This document shows positions 39,578 to 50,565 of a stretch of DNA of 64,000 bases, piece by piece. The stretch comes from Spongilla lacustris. Taxonomy: Eukaryota > Porifera > Demospongiae > Spongillida > Spongillidae. The stretch spans positions 8,380,683-8,444,682 of the forward strand of contig OX442422.1 of assembly GCA_949361645.1 (NCBI GenBank), read 5' to 3'. The notes below the pieces were generated by a model. It saw nothing but the letters and a program-made list of their open reading frames with translations, made no database searches and had not been told where the DNA came from. Position numbers and translations under genes: made by a program. The number at the start of each line of letters is the position of its first letter. Position 1 is the stretch's first letter.

Positions 39578-40466
39578 TGGTATCCCTCCCACCCTGGCCA
39601 AGGGGAGGGGCTGTGGTATCCCTCCCACCCTGGCTAGGGGAAGGGGCTGTGGTATCCCTCCCACCCTGGCTAGGGGAGGGGCTGTGGTATCCCTCCCACC
39701 CTGGCTAGGGGGAGGGGCTGTGGTATCCCTCCCACCCTGGCTAGGGGTAGGGGCTGTGGTATCCCTCCCACCCTGGCTAGGGGTAGGGGCTGTGGTATCC
39801 CTCCCACCCTGGCTAGGGGGAGGGGCTGTGGTATCCCTCCCACCCTGGCTAGGGGGAAGGGCTGTGATATCCCTCCCACCTGGCTAGGGGGAGGGGCTGT
39901 GGTATCCCTCCCACCCTGGCTAGGGGGAGGGGCTATGGTATCCCTCCCACCCTGGCTAGGGGGAGGGGCTGTGGTATCCCTCCCACCCTGGCTAGGGGGA
40001 GGGGCTGTGGTATCCCTCCCACCCTGGCTAGAGGGAGGGGCTGTGGTATCCCTCCCACCCTGGCTAGGGGAGGGGCTGTGGTATCCCTCCCACCCTGGCT
40101 AGAGGAGGGGCTGTGGTATCCCTCCCACCCTGGCTAGGGGGAGGGGCTGTGGTATCCCTCCCACCCTGGCTAGAGGGAGGGGCAGTGGTATCCCTCCCAC
40201 CCTGGCTAGGGGGAGGGGCAGTGGTATCCCTCCCACCCTGGTTAGGGGGAGGGGCTGTGGCATCTCTAATATTATATTAACTACTATTTTTAATCAAAAT
40301 ACGAAATGAAGGGAGGGGGGTGGGGCTGCCCACTGCTCTGTTAGGGGTCCCATCATGCTAAAAATGATATTAACATGTATGTTCGGCAAATTTAGAAATA
40401 ACACATGGAGGTGGTTACAAAGCAAGCTGCCAAGGCTTTGTCGCATAAGAATGCTCATATTTGGCC
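39578..40466 (+). repeat. Right arm of inverted repeat, 19-unit minisatellite
   Basis: About 19 units of the 36-bp repeat (39,578-40,262), then the reverse complement of the unique 36,795-37,013 sequence. It is the largest array of the family in the window. Unit variants (gggtagg, gagggagg, lone gatatcc) allow unit tracking. Confidence 0.9.
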
Positions 40467-41269
40467 ATATAACGTCATCAGAATTGATGGGTCGAATGCA
40501 TCACGCCATCAGTTAAAAAAACCCCGCCCAACTCACGATACTATCGTAATCGTAATACCATACCGGGTCTTAACTTCTTCATCTTATTAAACTAATACCA
40601 CGTGTTCGATCTATATCAAGGGCTGGCATGGGATTTAAATATATACATGTCGTCGAATCAATTATCCCCTTACGTCACTCTAGTGTCTTGCACCACTAGC
40701 ACTATATGCTGCTATAAATAGACCCGCGTGCTTTTGCGAGCGCGGTGACGTCATGCAACTGTGGTGGTCATTGTCTTAAATGCAGCAGATAATGCATGCA
40801 ATGTATCACTTGTACTGCCGCCAGTTTGCGGCTGGACGTACATGCGCAAGCTCTAGATGTACATTACATTTCTTTAAAATAGAAGCGCCCATCCTCTTTA
40901 TGCACCAATATCGATCCTTGGTTGCAAGATGAATACCCAACATTGGTGTTCGCACGATATAAAGCACGTACATACATGTACGTCAAACAACGCGTACACA
41001 ACGTAACGGCCTGTGCCTACATGTGCGTGCTCATAAATGAGGCAGGGGCCATGTGTGTATGAGGTGGGCCCACACCTTCCTCGGTGGAATAGCCCGGCGA
41101 GAAAAGACCCAAAACATTCTGCCAGTTAGCCCAGTGCCGGACTAATCTGCATCACACCAGTCAAGGAAGAGCCCTGCATTGCAATAGTGGTTAAAACCGC
41201 AATTAGTTGTCTTACGGCATGTAGGACCTGACTATATGATGACTTAAGACTCTCAACTTAATCATGTCC
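40467..41269. other. No gene recognised
   Basis: Mixed-composition DNA with CG-containing motifs. 'gaggtgggcccacacc' at 41,060 recalls the dyad in the DIRS-like 3' region (11,696), but no further match is evident. Confidence 0.4.
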
Positions 41270-41428
41270 CCTGTTCCGTTTACCAATGTCATGCCCCTCC
41301 CTCCCACTGATAACATACGCATGTTCATTTCAAAAGGTCACCATTATTACAATCAATTATCACATATCTGATTCAGTGGTACATGTGCATGTTCGCTTTC
41401 TTTAGCCAATTGAGTTTTGAAATTAATG

Positions 41429-41548
41429 TTACCATAGGAAAATTGTCTGGAATGCAGAATCCACGTCAATATTTGGAGTCAAAAGGAGATATTCCACACA
41501 AGTAGTATGGCCTACATATGCAGCAAGGTGTAGTGGAGTAGATCCGTC
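41429..41548 (-). CDS. Terminal ankyrin exon, gene C
   Basis: On the minus strand, acceptor ccctctag is followed by DGSTPLHLAAYVGH, CVEYLLLTPNID, then V-D-S-A-F-Q-T-I-F-L-W and TAA. It is diverged from the terminal exons of genes 0, A and B but keeps the A-F-Q-T-I-F tail. The downstream flank (41,270-41,428) matches the complement of the A/B 3' flank. Confidence 0.6.
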   Translation of the reverse strand, partial: DGSTPLHLAAYVGHTTCVEYLLLTPNIDVDSAFQTIFLW

Positions 41549-42170
41549 CTAGAGGGTGTGCAATATTTGAAATTGCAGTAGCCGCAATTATTTTCATCAG
41601 TACAAAATTACAAATGTCATATACAATACACAATGTATGTAGTATACTGAGCATTCAGTCACTGACTATGCATCACTGATACCACGTACATTATTTCCTC
41701 ATTCTGTACATGCCTGTTTAGAAGGATGCACTAATTAAATGTTGTGCTTTTCCCCCACAAATTGCGTACTAATAGTGTGTGTCCCTTGCACCCTGAACTG
41801 CTGGAAGCTTCTACTTCAAGAACCTTACAAGGCCAATTGACGAGGTTGAATAACTTAATAATACGGGGACTTCAGGGGCTGCTTGAGTGCTTAAGATGTC
41901 ACCTCAACCGGAGCAGGCTGTTGGTGAACCGTGGAAGTGGTACAGGTGGTGGGGCTGGGTGCATACATGTATATGGATAAGGGACAGGAAAAGAGAGGAG
42001 ATGAAGGAATGGGACATACATACTACCATACTTACCAACAGATGTACTTCTCTCAACCGAAGTCTGGAATATTTGAAATCACTTCCATTGAAGTAATCCG
42101 TCATCTTTGGGGGAAGAGAAGGCAGTCTTTCAAATCACAAAAAGGGAACCTGTGAGTGATTGCAGGTGGG
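41549..42170. other. No gene recognised
   Basis: An open frame of 78 codons starts at 41,744 on the plus strand but has no domain or splice support. It adjoins the gypsy integrase remnant on its right. Confidence 0.35.
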
Positions 42171-43200
42171 ACCTGATTCTGTTGAACACAATTTGTAGCC
42201 ATGAAAGTTTTGTCTTCATCATCTCCAATTAGTAGATATCAGATGGTGGGAAATCATCTTCACCTTTAGCTTCAGCTTTGCTATGCTTCCACTTAACACG
42301 ATCAGCATGGTATCTGGACTCACATCCATTACTGAACTTGATGGTCAAGGGGCGAAGTCCTAACACAGCAGGTACTGTCCCTGGAAGGCAGGTAGGAGTA
42401 CCTCTATGATATAGGGCATAAACCCTGTCTCTAACTACAAAGGAATGTTGTATGCCATAGCTGACTCTGCTTCTGGGAAAAGGAAGTCTAAAGTGAGAAC
42501 TGGGTATACATTGTATGTCCTAGTGAGAGCTTGCCAGGTGTAGTACTTAAATTTGGTGTAAGCCTTGGGTAAACATGTAACAATATAACCAGAGGTCTTC
42601 TTAAGAGCTTCTTTGACTCCATTGGTGGCTGTATGATACGACATGCTTCTGACATGGTTAAATCCATTTATTAACAAATGTTTTAAACTCAGAATTTGCA
42701 ATTGCTGCTCTATTGGTGTAAACCAGGGTCCGAGAGCCCATGTGCTGAAAATGCTTATCTAAGAGCTAGAATGGCCTACTGAGAGGAAGGTGATAACATT
42801 GAACCATTTTGAGTGAGCATCAACAAGAATAAAAAAATGGCCAAGGAAATCAACATGCACCCAAGCACAAGGCTCTGCAGGCCACTCCCTATGGTACAAC
42901 TAAACCTTAGTCAAACACTTCTGATTCTCTTGACAAGCTTTTGCAACTTCCAACCATAGATATTGGTATCAATGTTCTAACATCTTCGTGAGATACCAGG
43001 GTGACCTTCATGCTTCCCCGTACCACCACTACCCGACTGCCCCAGAGTACACTCTGCATACTAATCTTATGATAATCGTATATATATATATATGGTCTAA
43101 AGTCATCTCCTGCCTGTCCCCCATCCAAGACCATTCCTGTGGTCAAGGACAAGTCAGGATACTTATCTGTGCAGTTCTGGATAGTGGCAGCTGTATAATT
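42171..43200 (-). pseudogene. Ty3/gypsy integrase remnant
   Basis: In order on the minus strand: QSVLWGSRVVVVRGS (region before the zinc-binding part), then a core with H/A-C-F-V-D-F-L-G-H and LVDAHSKWFNVITF (first catalytic Asp strand), YHTATNGVKEALKK (the S/A-N-G-x-x-E-like helix) and a C-terminal VRDRVYALYHRGTP with PGTVPAVLGL. Multiple stops and frame changes break it. It is an old Ty3/gypsy pol fragment; no LTRs were identified. Confidence 0.6.
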
Positions 43201-43409
43201 ACTGAACCAGCATTGGACAGAGCTTCCGTCAATTCATCAAGATCATGACTCCAGGTAAAGGAATATCCCCTTACTATTCTTTTCAAAAAGAGCAACCAGC
43301 TCAGCCCATCAGCCTGTACACAATCTGATATGTTCATGCAAATCAAAAACTGTTTTTTTTGGCCTACACATCTTCCCCTTAGCCTGCCAGGGTGGGGAGA
43401 TATCCCAGC

Positions 43410-43439
43410 CCCCCCCCCCCCCCCCCCCCCCCCCCCCCT
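43410..43439 (+). repeat. Poly-C run of about 30
   Basis: A homopolymer leading straight into the 36-bp minisatellite in reverse orientation. Its length should be treated as uncertain. Confidence 0.9.
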
Positions 43440-43797
43440 AGACAGGGTGGGAAGGATACTACAGCCACTCCCCCTAGCCAGGGTGGGAGGGATACCACAG
43501 CCCCTCCCCCTATCCAGGGAGGGAGGGATACTACAGCCACTCCCCCCAGCCAGGGTGGGAGGGATACCACAGCCACTCCCCCTATCCAGGTAGAAGGGAT
43601 ACCACAGCCCCTCCCCTATCCAGGGGGGGAGGGATACCACAGCCACTCCCCTAGCTAGGGTGGGAGGGATACCACAGCCCCTCCCCCTAGCCAGGGTGGG
43701 AGGGATCCTCCTAGCTAGGGTGGGAGGGATACCACAGCCCCTCCCCCTAGCCAGGGTGGGAGGGATACCACAGCCACTCCTCCTAGCTAGGGTGGGA
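43440..43797 (-). repeat. 36-bp minisatellite, about ten units, reversed
   Basis: Units read as 'gggagggataccacagcc' on the plus strand, so they are reversed relative to 1,261 and, like those, lie just downstream of an ankyrin exon of the same strand (43,823-43,924). Some units are shortened (34-35 bp or missing the middle). Confidence 0.85.
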
Positions 43798-43822
43798 GAG
43801 CCCATATGCCAGACCAACTCAC

Positions 43823-43924
43823 ATCATTCTTAATGTTCACATCAATACCAGGAGTGGAAAGGAGATGTTCCACACAAGTAGTATGACCTCCCTCTGCAGC
43901 AAGGTGTAATGGAGTATGACCTAA
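43823..43924 (-). CDS. Ankyrin-repeat exon, gene C
   Basis: 102-nt symmetric exon on the minus strand, acceptor actccag, donor gtgagt (complement of 43,817-43,822). Starts LGHTPLHLAAEGG and ends VNIKND. Intact and well conserved. Confidence 0.75.
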
Positions 43925-44268
43925 CTGGAGTGGGTACAATAGTTCATGGTCATTGACAACACCTTTCAAAAAGATATATAATGTTCTTTTTTTAAAGTTA
44001 ACTGACGAAGTGATTTTTTTTTAAGGGGATAAATTCTTAAGCTTTACCAAACAAGACACAGAAATTTGAGTGCATCTCAGGAACATAAAAAATCACAAGC
44101 AATTGAAGCCCTCATTGTTTTTCTCGAAGTACACAAATGCTGTCACAAGAAAGCTTAAGCCATAGCCTTTTTGGGGCATATCATTTAACCATTAGATAGT
44201 GGAATGGTCTCTGCACTGGAAACACTCAACCAAAGCCTAGTGTATCCAGTGTGATTAATGTTCCCAGG
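43925..44268. other. Gene C intron, nothing recognised
   Basis: AT-rich non-coding sequence between an ankyrin exon and the 28-bp minisatellite. No element or exon is supported. Confidence 0.4.
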
Positions 44269-44277
44269 CACAACATG

Positions 44278-44475
44278 TAAGAGTATGGTGGCCTGGTAGG
44301 TTATGTAAGAGAATGGTGGCCTGGTAGGTTATGTAAGAGTATGGTGGCCTGGTAGGTTATGTAAGAGTATGGTGGCCTGGTAGGTTATGTAAGAGTACGG
44401 TGGCCTGGTAGGTTATGTAAGAGTATGGTGGCCTGGTAGGTTATGTAAGAGTATGGTGGCCTGGTAGGTTATGTA
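44278..44475 (+). repeat. 28-bp minisatellite, seven units
   Basis: Units of 'gagtatggtggcctgg' plus 'taggttatgtaa', nearly identical. Two further units lie 230 bp away at 44,701-44,758, so the intervening sequence interrupted or was captured in the array. Confidence 0.9.
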
Positions 44476-44835
44476 GTGGAAGCGTAGATCCCGATCTCAA
44501 TAGCAATGACAACTGATAATATTCTGATTCTTCAGCAATGTACATACAATATAAACTTACATGTCACACACCAAAAGGATGGGTTCACACATTTGGTCCA
44601 TGCATGGGTCACACACACAACTAGAGATCCAGTTGGATTAGTCCATGCACATGCTACTGCCAATAGGTGTTGATGAGATGATAGATCCACTGATTACAGT
44701 TATGTAAGAGTATGGTGGCCTGGTAGGTTATGTAAGAGTATGGTGGCCTGGTAGGTCATGACTGTTGTTATGTACACACCTTGATTTTGTGGATGTGGAT
44801 AGCACCCCAGTCAACACCCTGATCACCCTACAGCA

Positions 44836-44898
44836 CACCCCTCCCCCTACCCAGGGTGGGAGGGATACCACAGCCTCTCCCCCTAGCCAGGGTGGGAA
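44836..44898 (-). repeat. 36-bp minisatellite, two units, reversed
   Basis: Two degenerate units in the same orientation as 43,440-43,797, within a gene C intron. Confidence 0.75.
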
Positions 44899-44899
44899 C

Positions 44900-45399
44900 A
44901 ATATAATAGCCCCACCATTTGTCTTGCCTTCATTGAAATTTGCACATTTTCTAAACTCCATTTAATCCTGCCTACATGTACACATGTTTATACAATAAAT
45001 GTCTTCCATGACCACACCCCCACAGACATAGAAAGTATTGCACTTATTAGAGGTCCCCAGGCTAAGAAATATAGTTGTTTCAACTCAAATATTGTCATAG
45101 TAACAGAAGTTCCATGACAGACCGCCCCAGGCTAATATAAGGATGCAGAGGTGGTTTAGAACATGGAAACTGCTGCATGCTTGAAGTGTAACCTTTTTCT
45201 GGGTCATAGTGTAAACAAGTGGTAAGAACAATGTGTGATACATTAGAATACAAAAGGAGCCCCTCCCATTAGAAACATGATCAGATGCATATGAATGAAC
45301 ATTTTTTTTTTTAAATGCCCACATTGATGAGTCATTCAATCCATTCTATACGATCGACTATGTACATGTTGATTTGTGCACGTTGTATTATTTTTTTAA

Positions 45400-45400
<1 letters not shown>
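44900..45400. other. Gene C intron, nothing recognised
   Basis: No coding, RNA or element signal that I can support. Confidence 0.4.

Positions 45401-45402
<2 letters not shown>

Positions 45403-45435
<33 letters not shown>
45403..45435 (+). repeat. Poly-G run of about 33
   Basis: Long uninterrupted G run, a G-quadruplex candidate and a likely site of sequencing length error. Frames through it are artefacts. Confidence 0.9.
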
Positions 45436-45980
45436 CGGGAGGAGGGGGTTCATTTGGCCTCATGCCTGTCAAAGATGTCAACATACATGTTCTGGTGGCC
45501 TCCCAGGTATTGGTGTATCAATACTGCAGTCCCATTTTTTGTAGGCAGGATGATACAGATTTTTTATGGTCTGTAAAATTAAACAGCTATTTTTTTATTT
45601 TTTCTGAGGCTAAGTTTGCCTGATAGTGCTACATGGTGCCCAAATGTTTGATGAGCCTTTTTGTCCAGCACCACCCCCACCACCACCACCACCATCACAT
45701 GTATTCGCATTTTGGACCTTTCTTTGCAATCTTCACAATTGTGCACCATATAGCTAAATACATACCCATGCATGCTACATATATTCCTTATAATACCCAC
45801 CCACCTCCTTCTCTATTTCATAAACACTGAATTCTAGGGTTTACCAAAAGTGACAATACATGCAGGATTCAGTTACTTAATGCTTTAAAATACAACTAAG
45901 TTTGTACTGACACTAAAAACAGCAGTTTATTCGAGAATTCAGCATTCCAACCAAATGGGTGGATGATGCAGTTTACATTG
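45436..45980. other. Gene C intron, nothing recognised
   Basis: Contains a short 'caccaccacc' microsatellite near 45,675. No feature is supported. Confidence 0.4.
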
Positions 45981-45989
45981 CAGAGCATC

Positions 45990-46130
45990 TGGGGCAGAAC
46001 TCCAGGCCCCAATGGGAGAGCTTAGAGTGCTCCCTCATACCCCCTGGCTGGGTGGGACCTGCCACATCCACCCTAACACCACCATCCATGCCCCTCTCCA
46101 TCCACAAACCTGGATCTGCTACTTATAAGA
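45990..46130 (-). repeat. Diverged GC-rich MITE fragment
   Basis: Shares 'ccctggctgggtggg' and the terminal 'cctggatctgct' pattern with the 61,905 element family. Heavily mutated. Confidence 0.4.
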
Positions 46131-46253
46131 TAAATTATGTCTCCCCACATATCTGTATAAACACCTGCATTAACATGCATGGACATGAATTCACACAACA
46201 CACAGGTCTTTAATTTACATTAAAAACATTAATTCAATCTATGACAAACGAAC

Positions 46254-46355
46254 CGAGCCTTTGATGTTTACATCAATACCAGGAGTGGAAAGGAGATGTT
46301 CCACACAAGTAGTATGACCTCCCCTGGCAGCAAGGTGTAATGGAGTACGACCATA
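46254..46355 (-). pseudogene. Ankyrin exon with lost donor, gene C
   Basis: Minus strand, acceptor actccag, YGRTPLHLAARGG to VNIKGS. The frame and 102-nt length are kept, but the donor position reads gttcgt instead of gtgagt and K-D is changed to K-G. Splicing may be impaired, consistent with decay of gene C. Confidence 0.6.
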
Positions 46356-46375
46356 CTGGAGTGGGTACAATACTG

Positions 46376-46424
46376 AGTAGTTCACATGATCATGTGGTAC
46401 ATGATCATGTGGTACATGATCATC
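46376..46424. repeat. Short palindromic tandem repeat
   Basis: Three copies of a 15-bp unit containing the dyad acatgatcatgt, joined by 'ggt'. It could extrude as a small hairpin. Confidence 0.75.
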
Positions 46425-46626
46425 AACTTAATTCAAACATTCAGAAACCACACATTTATTACACACGTGTGTGCTTTACTGCCAACTATATTGCCACACA
46501 AAACGGTAGCAATTAAACTCAATTCTTTTCCACTTTATTGTCCTCCATACTCCCCCTAGCATTCCTCCCCCTACCCTACCCTACCCTGCCCATCCTGCAT
46601 CTATAAATGTAAATGGACCAATTCAC

Positions 46627-46731
46627 CTCATTCTTGTTCTCATCAATACTTAAAGAGTTGAAAGGAGAAGTTCCACACAAGTAGTATGACCTCCCTCTGC
46701 AGCAAGGTGTAATGGAGTTTGACCAACTTAC
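46627..46731 (-). pseudogene. Ankyrin exon with stop, gene C
   Basis: Minus strand reads G-Q-T-P-L-H-L-A-A-E-G-G-H-T-T-C-V-E, then L-L-L-S-T-L and an in-frame TAA where the P-G-I-D loop should be, because 'cctgg' changed to 'ctttaag'. The acceptor context is also altered (gctctag then taag). Not usable as a coding exon. Confidence 0.65.
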
Positions 46732-46741
46732 TAGAGCAGAT

Positions 46742-47057
46742 GGGTACAATAGTTCAATAGTTCAGTCAACTTGGTAGATACAATGTGTGCACATGTACAT
46801 GTGTGTAACCATGATCAACATCATGAATAGTGTAGCACAGACATGCATAGGAAGGAATAGTTAAGGGGTGGGTAGGGGCTGAATAGGTGTTATAGTGTTC
46901 CATACACCATGCAGGTGGTGAGGAAAGGGAGTACACCTGAAGTTAAATATAGAGCAATTACAAAGTGCTCCACTCACTGTGACCTGTGCTGGCTGTGCAT
47001 ACCCCCCCTCCCCCCTAGTCAGTATGACCTACATATATGCTATGTGCATACCCTCTC

Positions 47058-47058
<1 letters not shown>
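46742..47058. other. Gene C intron, nothing recognised
   Basis: Begins with intron sequence typical of the region before ankyrin exons ('ttcagtcaacttgg', minus orientation). No other feature is supported. Confidence 0.4.

Positions 47059-47060
<2 letters not shown>

Positions 47061-47098
<38 letters not shown>
47061..47098 (+). repeat. Poly-C run of about 38
   Basis: Flanked by two related stretches ('cctagtcagtatgacc' and 'cctagtcactgggacc'). Length uncertain; i-motif or G-quadruplex candidate on the complementary strand. Confidence 0.9.
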
Positions 47099-47481
47099 TA
47101 GTCACTGGGACCCGGCTGGGGTATGTGCTGGCTGTATACATTGTTGCAAGGCAAGCTACTCTGACTTTCAATCTTTGTTAAACTACTAATCTTTGGGTTA
47201 GTATTGCTCAGAAAGTGTGCAGGGCCATATTGTCTGGCAGTATACATGAATACACTTGTATATAAAAGTTTAGTGTGCTCTCCACTGCTCCACTTCCAAT
47301 GTTTCCACACCTCATTACAGGTACCATCATCTCATTTTACAGACACCATACCTCCATGCATTGTTTCCATGTGCAGCTTTTTGGTTGTGGTCTCATGCAT
47401 AGACCATCCAATAGGTACCCATGCATGCATCTGTATTATTCATATTGCAACATTCAATTATACATGTATGGACCAACTCAC

Positions 47482-47586
47482 ATAATCCTTAATGTTCACA
47501 TCAATACCGGGAGTGGAAAGGAGACGTTCCACACAAGAAGTATTACCTTCCTTTGCAGCAAGGTGTAATGGAGCATAACCAAACCA
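47482..47586 (-). CDS. Ankyrin-repeat exon, gene C
   Basis: 105-nt symmetric exon on the minus strand, acceptor actccag, donor gtgagt (complement of 47,476-47,481). Starts WFGYAPLHLAAKEGN and ends VNIKDY; Ala replaces Thr in the T-P-L-H turn, and T-S-C replaces T-T-C. Confidence 0.7.
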
Positions 47587-47589
47587 CTG

Positions 47590-48185
47590 GAGTGGGTACA
47601 GCCAACAGCTAAGACCACAATACTTGATCATAAATTATTATTTTCAGGTTATCATTGAACAGTGATGACTCCCAAATCCGATTATAAAGGCATATATATT
47701 TACTAATCTGAGACCCCTGCAAGAAGAAATTGATAGATGTGTTTACATCACCTAATTGAGCTATAACTATTTTTCGTGTACAGAAATGATGCATGGCGAT
47801 GTGAAAATCCAATTCCTTTGTGTATAGATATATAGATCTTGGCCAGACGTACAACACCTGCATTTCCCTTAACTGAATAGTGTGTAATGTATGACGGTGG
47901 CCGTGACCATATGGAGAAATGGCCCATACATAGGCGGTCATCATGCTTTTATTTTTAAATTGAATTTTAAACACATTTATAATTTACTATAAATCGGTCT
48001 GATTGTGAATCTGTGTTTTATATAATTATGACGTGAACCATTCGTGTAGTAAAATCAAGACAAAAAATTAATTTCTACCGCGCATAATTTATTCATAAAC
48101 AACATGTCATAACGTAATACCTTGCGTCATCTGGGATTAAGTTACAGTTATTGTGTACGTTGCAACTAGTTAACTGTTAATTGCA
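47590..48185. other. No gene recognised
   Basis: AT-rich. A minus-strand frame of 121 codons (47,609-47,974) has no recognisable domain or splice support. Confidence 0.4.
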
Positions 48186-48186
48186 G

Positions 48187-48281
48187 ATGAATTATTAACG
48201 ATAATACACAATCGTAGCTTTGGAGATGTGGAGGCAGCAATAAACGGATTGCCCTGCATGATTTCAACTTCTGAGATTCAG
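48187..48281 (+). CDS. Possible capping-repeat-like exon
   Basis: After an acceptor (taattgcag) the frame reads NELLTIIHNRSFGDVEAAI-like sequence, beginning in phase 1 exactly as the N-terminal ankyrin exons do, and can end in phase 0 at a gtgttt donor (or use gtgagt at 48,290 in another phase). G-D-V followed by an A-I-N-G-L helix resembles a first ankyrin helix pair. It is on the opposite strand to gene C and has no close copy here, so it is only a suggestion. Confidence 0.25.
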
Positions 48282-48349
48282 GTGTTTTGGTGAGTATACT
48301 GTGTGAATTTAGTATGTGCAGAACAGGCATATATTCGATGCATTGAAGG

Positions 48350-48830
48350 GGGAGGAGATATGGCCTTCTCCCTATACTAGTACTGTATGGAATTCTCCCT
48401 GTACTGTTGGCCTTCTCCCGGACCGTTAATTGCCCGTCTCCTTATACTGTTGGTCTTCTTCCTGTGGTGTTAGACTGGTTGCCTTCTCGCTATACTGTTG
48501 GCCTTCTCCCTATACTGTTGGCCTTCTCCCTATACTGTTGGCCTTCTCCCTATACTGTTGGCCTTCTCCCTATACTGTTGGCCTTCTCCCTATACTGTTG
48601 GTCTTCTCCCTATACTATTCCTATACAGTTGGCCTTCTCCCTATACTGTTGACCCTTCTCCCTATATGGTTGACCTTATCCCTATACAGTTGGCCGTCTC
48701 CCTATGCTGTTGGCTTTCTCCCTATACTGTTGACTTTCTACCTACATGTGTACTGTCGGCCTTATCCCTATACTATTTCCTATACAGTTGGCCTTCTCCC
48801 TATACTACTGGCTTTCTCCCTATATGAACC
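48350..48830 (+). repeat. 20-bp minisatellite (ggccttctccctatactgtt)
   Basis: About 20 units, first degenerate, then seven nearly perfect copies at 48,481-48,610, then degenerate again. A second array of the same unit lies at 50,395-50,565. Long frames such as the 181-codon one are produced by the repeat. Confidence 0.9.
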
Positions 48831-49193
48831 ACTGAGCATTGTCCATTTGTGTAGCATCTCTGTCCTTTTGTTTACCATGTGTATAGCTGACCTGTGGGAC
48901 ACACACACCACACACGTGCATGGACACTTCCAGCAAGTCACGCACGCTCAGTTACAGTGTGGACACTCAATGTAGTAGCTCTACTGGTGGAGATGCACAT
49001 ATTCACAAGTGTCTCCATCATTTGCACACTACACACGCTGATGTAGAGCTGTGTATTGTGTGCTTCAAACATGGGCACACACACCAATGATGTCCACACA
49101 TATACCTGTACAAAGTGGTACTTACATGTACATCCATATACATCAGATATAAATGATAATAATTTGGACACAAACACACACATGCATGTACAT

Positions 49194-49194
<1 letters not shown>

Positions 49195-49282
<88 letters not shown>
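49195..49282 (+). repeat. CA microsatellite, about 44 units
   Basis: Uninterrupted CA dinucleotides following 'catgtacatgtacaca'. Frames of alternating Thr-His or Val-Cys are artefacts. Confidence 0.95.
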
Positions 49283-49284
<2 letters not shown>

Positions 49285-49459
49285 TTGCTGTACAACCACA
49301 ACAAGACACAACAATCTACCAGGAGAGAGCTACCATACTACTGGAGGAGCAGAGGATCAATGAAGACCTACTAACTGCAGTACTACAAACCAAAGTATTT
49401 ACTGGTCTGCAGCTACATGTACTTCCCCAGTCCTTTGAACACAGTGACGACAGATAACA

Positions 49460-50394
49460 GGTGTGTGAATGGCTGTTTGGGGGCTATTGTGATGGTGGTT
49501 ACATGCACTAGAGTATGCATGGTAGTTTTGGACATGCTAATTTTTGTTTGCATGCATTGGTGCTGAGAACACTTCCTCACTCCCCTGGAGGGGTGTTGGT
49601 GGTGTCATTGGATCACCCCTCCAAATCCCCCAGAAAGGGGGAGGTGTCCTTTGTACACATACAATGCATCACTTGGGTGACGGCTCCATCAGAAGTCTTT
49701 GAACATGCATGTTAAAGTACTTCTGTTTAAGGGCCTGGAGAGGTACATTAACTTGTACATGTACTCTTTGTTACATGTACTAGCTATTGCCTATCTTTAT
49801 AGACACCATCTACTGTTACATAATCCTGTACCTAGTATATGTACCCAGGACTAATTTCAAAAATGGTCTCATCTGGTGGCTACCAGATACAGGTATAAAC
49901 CCTAACCCTGACTACATGTGCCTACACAAAAGTTAATATTTACATCTGAGGCTGTGCTTTAAAAGGCGACCATGCGCTATATTCATTTTGAGTTGCACGC
50001 AACATGTTACCTACGTGTGGTAACCTTAACCCTTCTATACATGTGTGTAGCCAAGTCATCGTATGCCCTTCATGCAACTTTTTTGGCTGTAGGTCACTAC
50101 ATGTACATGCAGTGGTACTTCAAAGATAGGTAGTGATTTTAGTGGTTACCTAAGTTTTACAAAGTCATTGTGTGGACAAGGTAACCACAAGCCAGCCCTT
50201 AGCTGGTTTTGGCCCCTACTGGCCTAATGGTTCTGGGGCTATGCTAAAGCTTCATACATGTAGGTTGGCCCATGCCCATTTACTGTTTGCATTAGTTATC
50301 ACAAATAGAATAACTTTATGGGCCCACTTCGTACATACATGTATGGACACACCTCCCTAGACAACTTACATGTACATGTACATGTTAACTTATA
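49460..50394. other. No gene recognised
   Basis: Several TACATGTA motifs (49,757, 50,098). No coding, RNA or element signal is supported. Confidence 0.4.
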
Positions 50395-50565
50395 TACTAT
50401 ACTGTTGGTCAGTTGGCCTTCTCCCTATACAGTTGGCCTTCTCCCTATACTGTTGGCCTTCTCCCTATACAGTTGGCCTTCTCTCTATACTGTTGGCCTT
50501 CTCCCTATATAGTTGGCCTTCTCCCTATAGGTAGCCTTCTCCCTATACTGTTGGCCTTCCCTAAA
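50395..50565 (+). repeat. 20-bp minisatellite, second array
   Basis: About eight units of the 48,350 type, including variants 'tatacagttggcc' and 'tatatagttggcc'. The two arrays are 1.6 kb apart with unrelated sequence between. Confidence 0.9.

Noticed and set aside
41050..41170. A G/C-rich stretch with 'cccggcgagaaaagaccc' that briefly suggested an RNA gene
   Set aside because: No cloverleaf or rRNA landmark could be matched.
49056..49457. Thr-His frame through the CA repeat
   Set aside because: A dinucleotide-repeat artefact.
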